The notes under the pieces were generated by a model, which was not told the DNA's origin, searched no databases, and saw nothing but the letters and a program-made list of their open reading frames with translations. Of a DNA stretch of 36,077 nucleotides, positions 17,439 to 25,650 are shown piece by piece. Source of the DNA: CAYTRP01 sp964625145 (GTDB lineage: Bacteria; Sumerlaeota; Sumerlaeia; SLMS01; JAHLLQ01); assembly GCA_964625145.1 (NCBI GenBank), contig CAZVAQ010000020.1, positions 1-36,077 of the forward strand, given 5' to 3'. How positions within the stretch are numbered: the stretch's first letter is position 1; the number at the start of each line of letters is the position of its first letter. A program made the position numbers and the translations under genes.

Positions 17439-18632
17439 TCAGCCAACTGCCGGGCGCGCGGCGGCGGTCTGCCCCGCAAGCCGATCGCGCCCCTTACAAA
17501 GATACACCGAGTAATCGTGGCGGATAGGGTTGGGTGCCTCCTCACCCCGGCCGAGCATCCTTCCCAATCCGGTCACGAGCGACACCAACGATTCGGCGTC
17601 CGCTTCCGAGACGCATTCGGGCGCGATCACGCCCTGCTCTTGGTCCATGTTGTGGTAATTGCCCACGGGAATGCAGATCCCTCCGGCGCGGAAACCTTCG
17701 CGTGCGAGCGGTGTCGCCTCGCAGGTGCCGCGATCCATCAACGCCCGTCGCGCGGAGATACCACCGGCGACGGCCAGACTCCAGAACCGATCGCTCAACT
17801 GCCCATCAAACGTTGAGGAGCGATCGCCGATGCGGATGATGGCGCCACCTCCGCGCTGCACCAGGGCCGTCTCGCCACTGGTCTCGATGGAAACGAAGAA
17901 GCCCTCCGGCGCGAGCAGCGATGGATACTCCTCCTCGTTGATCAGGCAGAGCAGGCCGCAAAAGCCGGCCTCCTCCGCGCGGGTGAAGAGCATCGTGATG
18001 TCGAGGTCGGATTCATCCGACTGCGCCAGGCGCGCCAATGCCTCCAGCATCACCGCACATCCGCCCAGATCATCGCACGCGCGCGAATGCAGAAGGCCCT
18101 CCGCACGGCGGAACGGACGCAGATCCCACATTCCGAGCCGCGCGCCAGCCGGATCGCCATCGCATGCCAGCACGATCCGGCGCGCGTCGCGTTTCGGGTC
18201 GGCTTCCTCGGCTTCCAGCACCTCCGCACGAATGCCCACGTCATCCGCCGAGCGGAACAAGCGCACGTGGGAGCCGCGGAAGTAGGATGTCTCCACGCGC
18301 CCCTCGAACCATGCCTCCACGATGTGCCGGCCGGTGGAGGGTTCGACGCGCCCGGAGACGTCCACCGTGTCGCCGTCAAAGATGAAACCGGGATGATCCA
18401 TGTGCGCGAGGAACGTCACGGGCAGCCCGCGCGGTTTTCCCCTGCGCAGGCGGGCGATACGGTTGCCAAAGCGATCCACCTGCACGTTCACGCCGGGCAT
18501 GGTGGCGAGTTGCCGGTCAACCTCGTCAATCAACCACTCTTCGCGAAAGGGCGCCGTGGGGACGGAGGCCAATCGCTCGAAACGAAGGGCATACTGGGAC
18601 TGGGGGGAATTGGTGGCTGGGTCCAGCGCCAT
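17439..18632 (-). CDS. M42-type zinc aminopeptidase-like protein
   Basis: A 397-residue cytoplasmic di-zinc peptidase of the M42 (glutamyl/deblocking aminopeptidase) branch of clan MH. Visible active-site elements: H77-M-D79 (AHMDHPGF), the CDDLGG motif with D187/D188, the catalytic pair E220-E221 (FTRAEEAGFCG), a SIETS stretch near 250 and the late GICIPVGNYHN segment. It lacks a signal peptide. The insertion between residues 85 and 165 corresponds to the dimerisation domain of the family. It sits between the repeat-protein gene (55-base gap) and the pseudopilins (59-base gap) on the same strand, so co-transcription is likely, but a shared task is not obvious. An upstream GGAG is 11 bases from the ATG, rather far. 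Confidence 0.8.
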   Translation of the reverse strand: MALDPATNSPQSQYALRFERLASVPTAPFREEWLIDEVDRQLATMPGVNVQVDRFGNRIARLRRGKPRGLPVTFLAHMDHPGFIFDGDTVDVSGRVEPSTGRHIVEAWFEGRVETSYFRGSHVRLFRSADDVGIRAEVLEAEEADPKRDARRIVLACDGDPAGARLGMWDLRPFRRAEGLLHSRACDDLGGCAVMLEALARLAQSDESDLDITMLFTRAEEAGFCGLLCLINEEEYPSLLAPEGFFVSIETSGETALVQRGGGAIIRIGDRSSTFDGQLSDRFWSLAVAGGISARRALMDRGTCEATPLAREGFRAGGICIPVGNYHNMDQEQGVIAPECVSEADAESLVSLVTGLGRMLGRGEEAPNPIRHDYSVYLCKGRDRLAGQTAAARPAVG

Positions 18633-18691
18633 GCTGTTTGCATCTCCCGGGGGGAATTGGTCGGCGTGAAACTCTTGTGGTACTCGACGCC

Positions 18692-19360
18692 TTAGCGCGG
18701 GATCGAGCCGTCGGACACCTTCTGAGAGCGCGCAATGTCGCCCTCGGAAATGGTACCATTGCTGGGGTCATACGGGATGTGAACCTGGACGCCGTTGACG
18801 ACCATGAAGTCGCGGGTGCGATCCGGATGCGGGCCGTAGGACGCCACGGTCCATTCGCCCTCGACCGCGCGGCTGCGCGCCTGGTCCGCCTGGGTGTAGC
18901 CCGGATGGCGGTTGGGGGGCGAATTGTGCGAGATGTAATAGTAGCGGCGGCCGGCCTTGGGATCCGCCGCCTCCGTATCCGTCGGGTAGTTGGGGTCATA
19001 GCGATAACGCTGCATGGTGCCGACGGTGTTGTAATAGGTGAAATCGGAGGTCAGTCCCTCGGCAAAGGGATCATAGATCGTGCCGCTCAGATAGGCAACC
19101 GGTGTCGTGATCCTGTTGGAGAGCACGCGAAAGATGAGGTTCGGACTGGCATATGGCGTCACCGGTGGGCGATTCCACTCCACGCGATAGGACTCCAGCG
19201 CCGTCGCGATCGTGCGCAGGTCATTGTTCACGCGCGAGACCTTTGCGCGCACCTGCGCCTCGATGAAGTTGGGTACGGCAATGGCAGCCAGGATTGCGAT
19301 GATTGCCACCACGATCAACAGCTCGATGAGGGTGAAGCCGCGTTGTCTTGATGAAGCCAT
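18692..19360 (-). CDS. Type II pseudopilin-like protein, copy A
   Basis: A 222-residue protein with a classic prepilin start: MASSRQR then the cut site G|FTLIELLIVVAIIAILAA, with Glu at +5 of the mature chain. Prepilin peptidase (PilD type) would cut and methylate it. The first 35 mature residues form the long hydrophobic helix; the rest is a beta-containing globular head with no Cys pair. The head ends with YDPSNGTISEGDIARSQK. This is the GspG/PulG-like type very abundant in Planctomycetota-like genomes, where its use as a true secretion pseudopilin is unproven. It has a close paralogue directly upstream (72-base gap). GGAAAGAG precedes the start. Confidence 0.88.
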   Translation of the reverse strand: MASSRQRGFTLIELLIVVAIIAILAAIAVPNFIEAQVRAKVSRVNNDLRTIATALESYRVEWNRPPVTPYASPNLIFRVLSNRITTPVAYLSGTIYDPFAEGLTSDFTYYNTVGTMQRYRYDPNYPTDTEAADPKAGRRYYYISHNSPPNRHPGYTQADQARSRAVEGEWTVASYGPHPDRTRDFMVVNGVQVHIPYDPSNGTISEGDIARSQKVSDGSIPR

Positions 19361-19432
19361 GGGAACTCTTTCCGGTTTTCGGGGTTTGGATTGGGGAGCA
19401 AAGTCATGCGGGGAACGCGCGATGCCGCGACA

Positions 19433-20089
19433 TCAGGGGAAGGAACTCTCCGGGTTCTTCTGGCTGCGGATGATGTCGCCACCGGATATCGTCCCGTTGC
19501 TGGGGTCGTAGGGCTCCAGCACGGTCTCGATGAGACCGATGTTCACATAGTCGCGCGACTTGTTCGGGCCAAAGGAGGCGATGATCCATTCGCCCTCCAC
19601 GGATCGCACGCGGGCCTGCCATTCCTGGGTGTAGCTCACGCGCCGGCCATCGTTGTTCGAGTTGAAGTGATAGCGGGCGCCGCCCCTCGGGTCGGCGGAT
19701 TCCGTGTCGGAGGGGGAGTTTGGATCGTAGCGATAGCGGGACAAATCGCCCGCGGTGTTGTAGTAATGGAAGTCCGGCAGCATGGAATCGACGAACGGAT
19801 CGTAGATTCCCCCATTTACATATGCCACCGGCGTCGTGATGCGATTGCTCATGACGCGAAACACCAGGTTTGGCGCGGCGAATGGCGTCGGGGGCGGCTT
19901 GTTGTAATCCACGCGGTAAGCTTCCAATCCCGTGGCGATGGTGCGCAGGTCATTCTTCACGCGGCTGATCTTGGAACGCATTTGCGCCTCGAGGAAGTTT
20001 GGGACCGCGATGGCGGCCAGGATCGCTATGATGGCGACAACAATCAACAACTCGATCAGCGTGAACGCCCGACGGATGGATGGCGACAT
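19433..20089 (-). CDS. Type II pseudopilin-like protein, copy B
   Basis: A 218-residue paralogue of the downstream gene, with signal MSPSIRR followed by A|FTLIELLIVVAIIAILAA: Ala instead of the usual Gly at the cut position, which most peptidases accept poorly but not always. The heads of the two copies align over their whole length: LRTIATGLEAYRVDYNKPPPTP, VMSNRITTPVAY, IYDPFVDSML, and the tail YDPSNGTISGGDIIRSQK. The pair probably arose by duplication. No ribosome binding site is evident. It is the first gene of the minus-strand set, so the long non-coding stretch upstream (20090-20433) should hold the promoter. Confidence 0.87.
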   Translation of the reverse strand: MSPSIRRAFTLIELLIVVAIIAILAAIAVPNFLEAQMRSKISRVKNDLRTIATGLEAYRVDYNKPPPTPFAAPNLVFRVMSNRITTPVAYVNGGIYDPFVDSMLPDFHYYNTAGDLSRYRYDPNSPSDTESADPRGGARYHFNSNNDGRRVSYTQEWQARVRSVEGEWIIASFGPNKSRDYVNIGLIETVLEPYDPSNGTISGGDIIRSQKNPESSFP

Positions 20090-20433
20090 TGCAGGTGTTT
20101 CCGATCGGTGGAGCTGGGGGTACCGCCCAAGTGGATAGAGCCCCCCCTGCGGTTCGGCGCAAGTCCACTACTTGTAGAACAACACGCCCTAAAATCAAAG
20201 CTTTTCTTCTTTCAGCCCACTAAAAAAATCATGGATGCGGGGCCATTTGAACGCTCCTATTGGGCTTAAGTCCTAACATATCAATAATGTATACTATTTT
20301 TTATCTTCGACCCATTTGCCTCCGCCAGAACTTCCTAAACTTTCCACGGCAAGTTTATCGAAAAAAACCTTGGCACTGGTCCTTACCTCCAGCTACCGGC
20401 ATCCCTATCATCCCACGACTGGTGAGTTCTGTC
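20090..20433. other. Divergent non-coding region between pseudopilin B and lysR
   Basis: This 344-base gap is the most AT-rich stretch of the window (about 20190-20345) and has no convincing gene. It must carry the promoters of both flanking units. On the plus strand TATACT at 20290-20295 is a good -10 candidate, but the -35 region (TTAAGT, 18 bases upstream) is poor, so I give it low weight. No clear LysR-type T-N11-A operator or hairpin stands out. Confidence 0.5.
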
Positions 20434-21453
20434 ATGAACGACAAGCAGCTCGAGTCCCTCATCTATGTGGCCCGCCATGGCACCTTCAAGCAGGCCGCCG
20501 AGGCCCTGTACTTTGACTCCTCCGGCGAGGAGTTCATCACGCCCGAGAGCATGCAATACCGCATCAAGCAGCTCGAGCACGAGTTGGGCGTGTCCCTCTA
20601 CCGCAAGCGCCAGGGAAGTTCACGCGTGCTGCTCACCCGCGAAGGGCAGCTTTTCCTGCGCGAGGCCATCGAGGTCCACCAGCGCATGAACGAATGGCGC
20701 GAGCTGTTTCTCGACGCGCACGGCGGGACCATCACGTTTGCGACGACACAGGCGGTCCTCATTCACCGCATTAGCGGTGTCGTGAAGACGTTCATCGAGC
20801 GTCATCCCCGTGTGCGCCTGCGCATGGTCGCCTCCTCCGCGCCGGAGATCGAGGAAATGGTCGAGCAGGGGCGCGTTGACTTTGGCCTTTCCACGCGTCC
20901 GCCCGAGCAGTCGGAGCTGGAATACCTCCTGTGGAAGCGCAGCCGGATGATCTGCGTCGTCCCCGAGGCGCATCCGCTGGCCGCGCGGTCGCAGGTGACG
21001 CTACAGGAGATCGCGAACTTTCCGCTGCTGCTCCTTGAACCGGAGATCCGCGGCGACCGCGAGCTGGTGGAGGACGCATTCCGTCAACTCGGCATCCGGA
21101 ACACGAACGTCATCCTGGAGGCGGGGAACTCGGAGATTCTCCTGTCGTTTGTCGAGGCGGGCCTGGGGATCACCGTGATCGCGGAGACGGCGATGCTGCA
21201 ACAGCGCCGCCGCTTGAAGACCATCGAGATCGCCGACCCCCTCGGCAAGACCGAGGTCGGCCTGCTGGTGCGCGAAGGCCAATACATGCCCCAACGCGTC
21301 CAGCAGTTCCTGCGATTGGTTGATCCCATGTTCGGCAAGTGGCTCGACGAACGCCAACCCGCACCACCACAGGCGCCCGGACCCGAGTCGGAGCCTGTCG
21401 CCAGCACCAACGGCAAGGCCCGCAAGTCGCTCAAGATCGCCCGCAAGCGCTGA
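20434..21453 (+). CDS. LysR-family transcriptional regulator with extended HTH
   Basis: A 339-residue LysR-type regulator. The N-terminal winged helix-turn-helix (residues 3-60, LESLIYVARHGTFKQAAEAL ... YRIKQLEHELGVSLYRKR) is followed by a linker helix and a substrate-binding domain (about 92-300: GVVKTFIERHPRVRLRM, DFGLSTRP, SEILLSFVEAGLGITVI). The segment between the second and recognition helices, YFDSSGEEFITPESMQ (26-41), is about eight residues longer than usual, which is odd for the DNA-reading element. The C-terminal 35 residues are Pro- then Lys/Arg-rich and look disordered. The ATG at 20434 follows GGTGAG by 8 bases. The nhaC-type gene follows on the same strand after 57 bases, so they may form one unit. 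Confidence 0.88.
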   Translation: MNDKQLESLIYVARHGTFKQAAEALYFDSSGEEFITPESMQYRIKQLEHELGVSLYRKRQGSSRVLLTREGQLFLREAIEVHQRMNEWRELFLDAHGGTITFATTQAVLIHRISGVVKTFIERHPRVRLRMVASSAPEIEEMVEQGRVDFGLSTRPPEQSELEYLLWKRSRMICVVPEAHPLAARSQVTLQEIANFPLLLLEPEIRGDRELVEDAFRQLGIRNTNVILEAGNSEILLSFVEAGLGITVIAETAMLQQRRRLKTIEIADPLGKTEVGLLVREGQYMPQRVQQFLRLVDPMFGKWLDERQPAPPQAPGPESEPVASTNGKARKSLKIARKR

Positions 21454-21510
21454 CTGCAAGACCAGGCACGGGTCGCGAGCACCCGTCATTCCTAACTCGG
21501 AACACACTCA

Positions 21511-23067
21511 ATGGACACGCCGGATATTGAGAAGGCCCCCGGGCCAAAAGCACCGCCCAGACTGCCAACACTCTTCGAAGCTCTCATTCCGCTCCTCGCC
21601 GTCGCCCTATTCCTGGGAGTTGGCTACACCCTCTTCGACATCCGGATTGAGGTCCTGCTGATTGCTTCCGCCGTTGTCGCCGGCTTGGTCGGCTGGCGGT
21701 TGGGATACTCGTATGACGTGATGCAGGAAGGGATCAACCACGCCATCTACAAGTCGATGACGCCGCTGCTGATCATCACGGTCGTGGGCGCGATGGTGGC
21801 CTCGTGGATCGCGTGCGGCACCATCCCGATGATGATCTACTATGGCCTGCAGCTCATCTCGCCGAAGGTGTTCCTTCTCACGGCGTGCATCATCTGCAGC
21901 ATCGTCTCGGTCCTTACCGGCACTTCTTGGGGAACGGTCGGCACCGTCGGCATCGCCCTGTTGGGAATTGGCAAGGGTCTGGGCATTCCCGATGCTTGGA
22001 GCGCGGGCGCCATCGTCGCCGGCGCGTACTTTGGCGACAAGCTCTCCCTGTTCTCCGACACCACGAACCTGGCCCCCATCGCGGCGCGATCGAACATCTA
22101 CGACCATGTTGCGCACATGCTGTGGACCACGACGCCGGCCTACCTCGTCGGCCTCGCGGTCTACATCGTCCTTGGTTTCTCAGCCAGTGGCGATGTCGCC
22201 GACAGCCCCGCCGTCGCGAGGATGCTGGAAGGGATCACCGCCAATTACAACGTGACGGGGATCAACATCCCGCTGCTCATGCTCCCCGCCATCATCACCA
22301 TCGGGGCGGCGGTCTACAACAAGCCGGTCATTCCCTTCATGCTCATCTCGTGTGTGCTGGCATGGATCCTTGCAGTGTGGCTCCAACCCGGAACTGAAGG
22401 TCGCAACATTCCTTATCCCTATCTTGATGACTTTGCCGACCTCGAGGGGAAGGGTGGATTCCTCCAACTGCGCGCGTGGCTCATCACGTCAACTTGGGAT
22501 TTCATGTATCCCGGATATGCCATGATCAAGGGCTACGATCTGAAGACCGAGTATCCAGAACTGAACAGACTCATGTCCCAAGGCGGCATGATGTCGATGA
22601 TGGACACGACGCTGTTGGCACTGGCCGCGTTTGCCTTTGCGGGCATCATGAGCGCCACGAGGATGCTGGAAGTCCTGCTGGGCGAGATGGTGAAGTTCGC
22701 GCGCACGACAGGGACACTGGTCGCCACGACGGCGGCCTCCTGCGTGCTGACAGCACTCATGACTGGCAGCTCTTACCTCTCCATCCTCCTGCCCGGAGAA
22801 CTGTTCCGAAAGACCTACTATGAACGCGGCCTTGCGGCAAAGAACCTCAGCCGCACGACCGAGGATTGCGGAACCGTCTTGGTGCCTCTGGTCCCCTGGA
22901 GCGCTGCCGGCGTGTACATGGCCGGCGTCCTGAAGGTGCCCGTGACCGACTACGCGCCCTTCGCCGTGATGTGCTATCTCGGCGTCGTCGTGGCAGTCAT
23001 CTATGGCTTCACCGGATTCGCCATCGCGCCACGCAAACGCGACGACGAAACACAGCCGGGAAGCTGA
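21511..23067 (+). CDS. nhaC: NhaC-type Na+/H+ antiporter
   Basis: A 518-residue inner membrane antiporter of the NhaC family, exchanging sodium (some members also malate/lactate, as MleN) for protons. About twelve membrane segments are visible. Family marks include GxSYDVMQEGINHAIYKSMTPLLI (near 70), the SVLTGTSWGTVGTVGIALLGIG segment (near 132), AGAYFGDKLSLFSDTTNLAP (170-189) and the late GSSYLSILLPGELF...LSRTTEDCGTVLVPLVPWSAAG. The last pattern (DCGTVLVPLVPWS) is highly typical. There is no strong ribosome binding site. The LysR gene just upstream might respond to a cytoplasmic solute linked to this transport; that is a guess from order only. Confidence 0.92.
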   Translation: MDTPDIEKAPGPKAPPRLPTLFEALIPLLAVALFLGVGYTLFDIRIEVLLIASAVVAGLVGWRLGYSYDVMQEGINHAIYKSMTPLLIITVVGAMVASWIACGTIPMMIYYGLQLISPKVFLLTACIICSIVSVLTGTSWGTVGTVGIALLGIGKGLGIPDAWSAGAIVAGAYFGDKLSLFSDTTNLAPIAARSNIYDHVAHMLWTTTPAYLVGLAVYIVLGFSASGDVADSPAVARMLEGITANYNVTGINIPLLMLPAIITIGAAVYNKPVIPFMLISCVLAWILAVWLQPGTEGRNIPYPYLDDFADLEGKGGFLQLRAWLITSTWDFMYPGYAMIKGYDLKTEYPELNRLMSQGGMMSMMDTTLLALAAFAFAGIMSATRMLEVLLGEMVKFARTTGTLVATTAASCVLTALMTGSSYLSILLPGELFRKTYYERGLAAKNLSRTTEDCGTVLVPLVPWSAAGVYMAGVLKVPVTDYAPFAVMCYLGVVVAVIYGFTGFAIAPRKRDDETQPGS

Positions 23068-23092
23068 TGCGTCCGGCTCGCAATGAAGTGAA

Positions 23093-23130
23093 AAGGGGCT
23101 GTCGGTTGTTGCCGGCAGCCCCTTCTTCTT
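23093..23130 (+). terminator. Strong intrinsic terminator after nhaC, probably bidirectional
   Basis: A 13-bp inverted repeat AAGGGGCTGTCGG / CCGGCAGCCCCTT with a 6-base loop, followed by CTTCTT on the plus strand and, read on the minus strand, by CACTTCATTG after an AA-rich edge. It lies between the convergent ends of nhaC (23067) and argC (23164) and can serve both; the plus-strand tail is better. Confidence 0.8.
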
Positions 23131-23163
23131 TGCAGCGCAATCCGCCATCGCCGCGTCAGGCAA

Positions 23164-24198
23164 TCACTTCAGCCCGGCCGTTTCCGACAATCCGAAGCTG
23201 ACATTGAAGCATTGCACCGCCTGGCCGGAGGCTCCCTTGACGAGATTGTCGATGGCGGACGCCACCACCAACCGGCGATTCTTCGCGTCCACCCGGACGG
23301 CGATGTCGCAGAAGTTTGTGCCCGAGACGTTCTTTGTGTTTGGCAGGACGCCCGGAGGCATCAAGCGGATGAATGGCTCGCCCATGTAGAACTTCTCGAA
23401 CAACTGGCGCACGGCGTCGGCAGTGATTGACTCGTTGAGCGACGCGTAGCAAGTCGCCAGGATGCCCCGATCCATGGGCACCAGATGCGGAACGAACGTC
23501 ACGCCGCGATGCTCGCCCGCCAAGCCGGACAGGGTCTCCTCAATCTCCGGCTGGTGGCGATGCTCTGCCACCTTGTAGGCCGTGAAGCCTTCGTTCACGT
23601 TGACGAAGTGCGTCGTGTCCGTCGGTGTGCGGCCGGCGCCGCTCACACCCGACTTGCAATCGGCGATGATGGAGTCGGTCTTGATGAGATCCTGCTTCAT
23701 CAGCGGAGCCAGAGCCAAGGCCACCGAAGTCGGGTAGCACCCGGGCACGGCCACCAAGCGTGCGCCAACGAGCTGGGTCCGGGCGATCTCCACCAGTCCA
23801 TAGATCGCCTCGCGATTCAGATCCGGCGCGGGATGGGTGACGCTATAGACCTGCTCATAAACCCTATGGTCGCGGAAGCGGAAGTCGGCGCTGAGGTCGA
23901 ACACGCGCAGGCCGCGCTCCAGCAGGGCGGGGGCGTACTGCGCGCCAACGGTATGCGGCAGGGTCAGGAACGCCGCCTCCGTGTCGTCCGGAATCGCGTC
24001 AAAATCGATGGGCGTCACCGGCGGCAGATCCAGTCCGCGCAGGTAGCCAAACGAATCGGCGATGTCGGTCACTTCATCGCCCCGCGCCATGAGCGAAGAG
24101 AACTGAAGGTTCGGATGATGCAGGGAGATGCGAAGCAATTCCCCCGCGGTCAGGGCGCGGGCCCCGATGATGACTGCTTTGATGATTTGGTCGGGCAT
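23164..24198 (-). CDS. argC: N-acetyl-gamma-glutamyl-phosphate reductase
   Basis: Third step of arginine synthesis: NADPH-dependent reduction of N-acetyl-glutamyl phosphate to the semialdehyde. The 344-residue length fits. The catalytic Cys is C154 in VPGCYPTSVALALAPL. Also present are DLSADFRFRD (101-110), DCKSGVSGAGRTPTDTTHF and KVAEHRHQPEIE, all typical of ArgC. The nucleotide-binding loop is unusual: IGARALTAGELLRI (11-24) instead of the family's GASGYTGxEL, keeping the fold but losing two Gly/Ser positions. No other arg gene is adjacent; the next minus-strand gene upstream codes for an esterase-like protein 51 bases away. Confidence 0.92.
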   Translation of the reverse strand: MPDQIIKAVIIGARALTAGELLRISLHHPNLQFSSLMARGDEVTDIADSFGYLRGLDLPPVTPIDFDAIPDDTEAAFLTLPHTVGAQYAPALLERGLRVFDLSADFRFRDHRVYEQVYSVTHPAPDLNREAIYGLVEIARTQLVGARLVAVPGCYPTSVALALAPLMKQDLIKTDSIIADCKSGVSGAGRTPTDTTHFVNVNEGFTAYKVAEHRHQPEIEETLSGLAGEHRGVTFVPHLVPMDRGILATCYASLNESITADAVRQLFEKFYMGEPFIRLMPPGVLPNTKNVSGTNFCDIAVRVDAKNRRLVVASAIDNLVKGASGQAVQCFNVSFGLSETAGLK

Positions 24199-24249
24199 GT
24201 CGGCTTCAGGTCTTTCTTCCGCCCGTGGATGGGCGGGAATCGGTTGAGA

Positions 24250-25419
24250 TCAGTTGGCCGCTGAACGCGCGGCGGACAGGGCCGTGCTCCATCCCGTGAT
24301 GCTGGCAATCTTCCCGGTCAGGGACTCGGCCATCCGCTGGTGTGTCTTGCGCGTGGGGTGGAAGAACTCCCCATAGGGCGCCGTCTGCTCCTCGAACTCA
24401 TGGAAATGGATGCGCGCGTCGCCCTTGGCGTTTCGCTGTTCCACGATCGAGGTGAGGATGGTGCGCGCGCGCGTCAGCGATTTCTCGCCGGGGGGATGCG
24501 TGTCGGTGAGCATCGGCCCGACGCAGCAGACGATCTGCGCCTCGGGATACAGGCTGCGCAGGCGGTCGAGGAACGATTCATAGGCGCCGCGGAAGTCGGC
24601 ATCCCGCAGTCCCGGAAGCCCAAAGTCATTCGTGCCGACATTGATGACGATCACGTGGGGCGTCCAGCGCGAGTGATCCCACCGCACGTGGGAATCTGTC
24701 GCGACGGCGCGTTGGTAGATGGCGGGGATCTGCGCGGTGACGCGTGCGATGTTGCTGCGGAACATGCCGCGGCCGCTGTAGGCAATGGTGTGTTGCTCGG
24801 CGCCGAGAAGCGCCGCCGTCAACGAACCGTAGGCAAGGTCGTTTACCTCGTTGATGGAGGTGAAAGTCATCGGCGGTGGATCGCCCTCCGCCATGTTGCC
24901 GAAACCGCACGTGATGGAATCGCCGACGAACTGGATGCGACGGGGCGAACGCGGCGGTGGCTCCAGGATCTTGCCGTTTGCGGGGATTTCAAAACCCAGA
25001 AAACGCGACTCCCCGACATCCCCCTCGGTACGGCGGCGAATCTCGATGGTGTGGATCTCGTCGTTCAACCCCGCGGCGATGGGATAATGAATCGTGCCAC
25101 GGCGCGCGACAAAGGCCTTGGCGATCTTGTTGTCGATGTAGACGGAATAGGCGTTGATGTGGGCCTCGTCCGTACCCGGCTTGTCCTCCATCAGCAACGT
25201 GATGCTGTCGGCTTGGAAACGGGCACGGATGGAAACGCCGGGAAAGGCAAAGCGCGGACGCTCGGGGTCGGTGTCGTCATAGCGCCCGATGATCTGCACG
25301 TGCGGATGATTGGCCGGGATCAGGATCTTCCCATCGCTGATGTCGACTGCCTCCTCCGCGGCAAACAGGTGCGATGCGATGGCAAGCAGGGCGATGGCTA
25401 CGAGAGCAAGTCGGGTCAT
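24250..25419 (-). CDS. Secreted SGNH hydrolase, CE2-like carbohydrate esterase
   Basis: A 389-residue exported esterase: signal peptide (MTRLALVAIALLAIASHLFA), an N-terminal beta-sandwich (about 35-150) and a C-terminal SGNH domain. Block I is GDSIT with nucleophile S168 (FVGDSITCGFG), the oxyanion Asn is N264 in NVGTNDFG, and the catalytic His is H354 in FFHPTRKTH. This jelly roll plus SGNH order is that of CE2 acetyl esterases, which remove acetyl groups from plant polysaccharides. Some CE2 enzymes work with a Ser-His dyad, and here the Asp normally found two or three residues before the His is also absent (GEFFHP). The start at 25419 gives the signal peptide. It could be co-transcribed with argC, but the functions do not match. 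Confidence 0.85.
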   Translation of the reverse strand: MTRLALVAIALLAIASHLFAAEEAVDISDGKILIPANHPHVQIIGRYDDTDPERPRFAFPGVSIRARFQADSITLLMEDKPGTDEAHINAYSVYIDNKIAKAFVARRGTIHYPIAAGLNDEIHTIEIRRRTEGDVGESRFLGFEIPANGKILEPPPRSPRRIQFVGDSITCGFGNMAEGDPPPMTFTSINEVNDLAYGSLTAALLGAEQHTIAYSGRGMFRSNIARVTAQIPAIYQRAVATDSHVRWDHSRWTPHVIVINVGTNDFGLPGLRDADFRGAYESFLDRLRSLYPEAQIVCCVGPMLTDTHPPGEKSLTRARTILTSIVEQRNAKGDARIHFHEFEEQTAPYGEFFHPTRKTHQRMAESLTGKIASITGWSTALSAARSAAN

Positions 25420-25594
25420 CGGTATGGTCACTTCCAAGGGTCCGGGGTGGTTGTCGGTGGAGCAGCACTCCGGGGTATGCGAGAGCACTCCTCCCCGGAC
25501 GTCGGGCACTGTAGGGACGACCCGGCGATGCGTGCAACAGGATCATTGGTCCCACATGGGAGCGGTCGCCATCTCCCCCCCGGAGAACGCAAAG

Positions 25595-25619
25595 CCCCCC
25601 GCCGGTCAGGGCGGGGGGG
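25595..25619 (-). terminator. GC-rich hairpin after ccsA
   Basis: CCCCCCGCC-GGTCA-GGGCGGGGGG type inverted repeat, 32 bases past the ccsA stop. On the minus strand it is followed by CTTTGCGTT, a weak U tract. It separates the respiratory genes from the esterase gene. Confidence 0.55.
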
Positions 25620-25650
25620 GGATGGGTAAACGTGGCGACTCTGCGCTACG

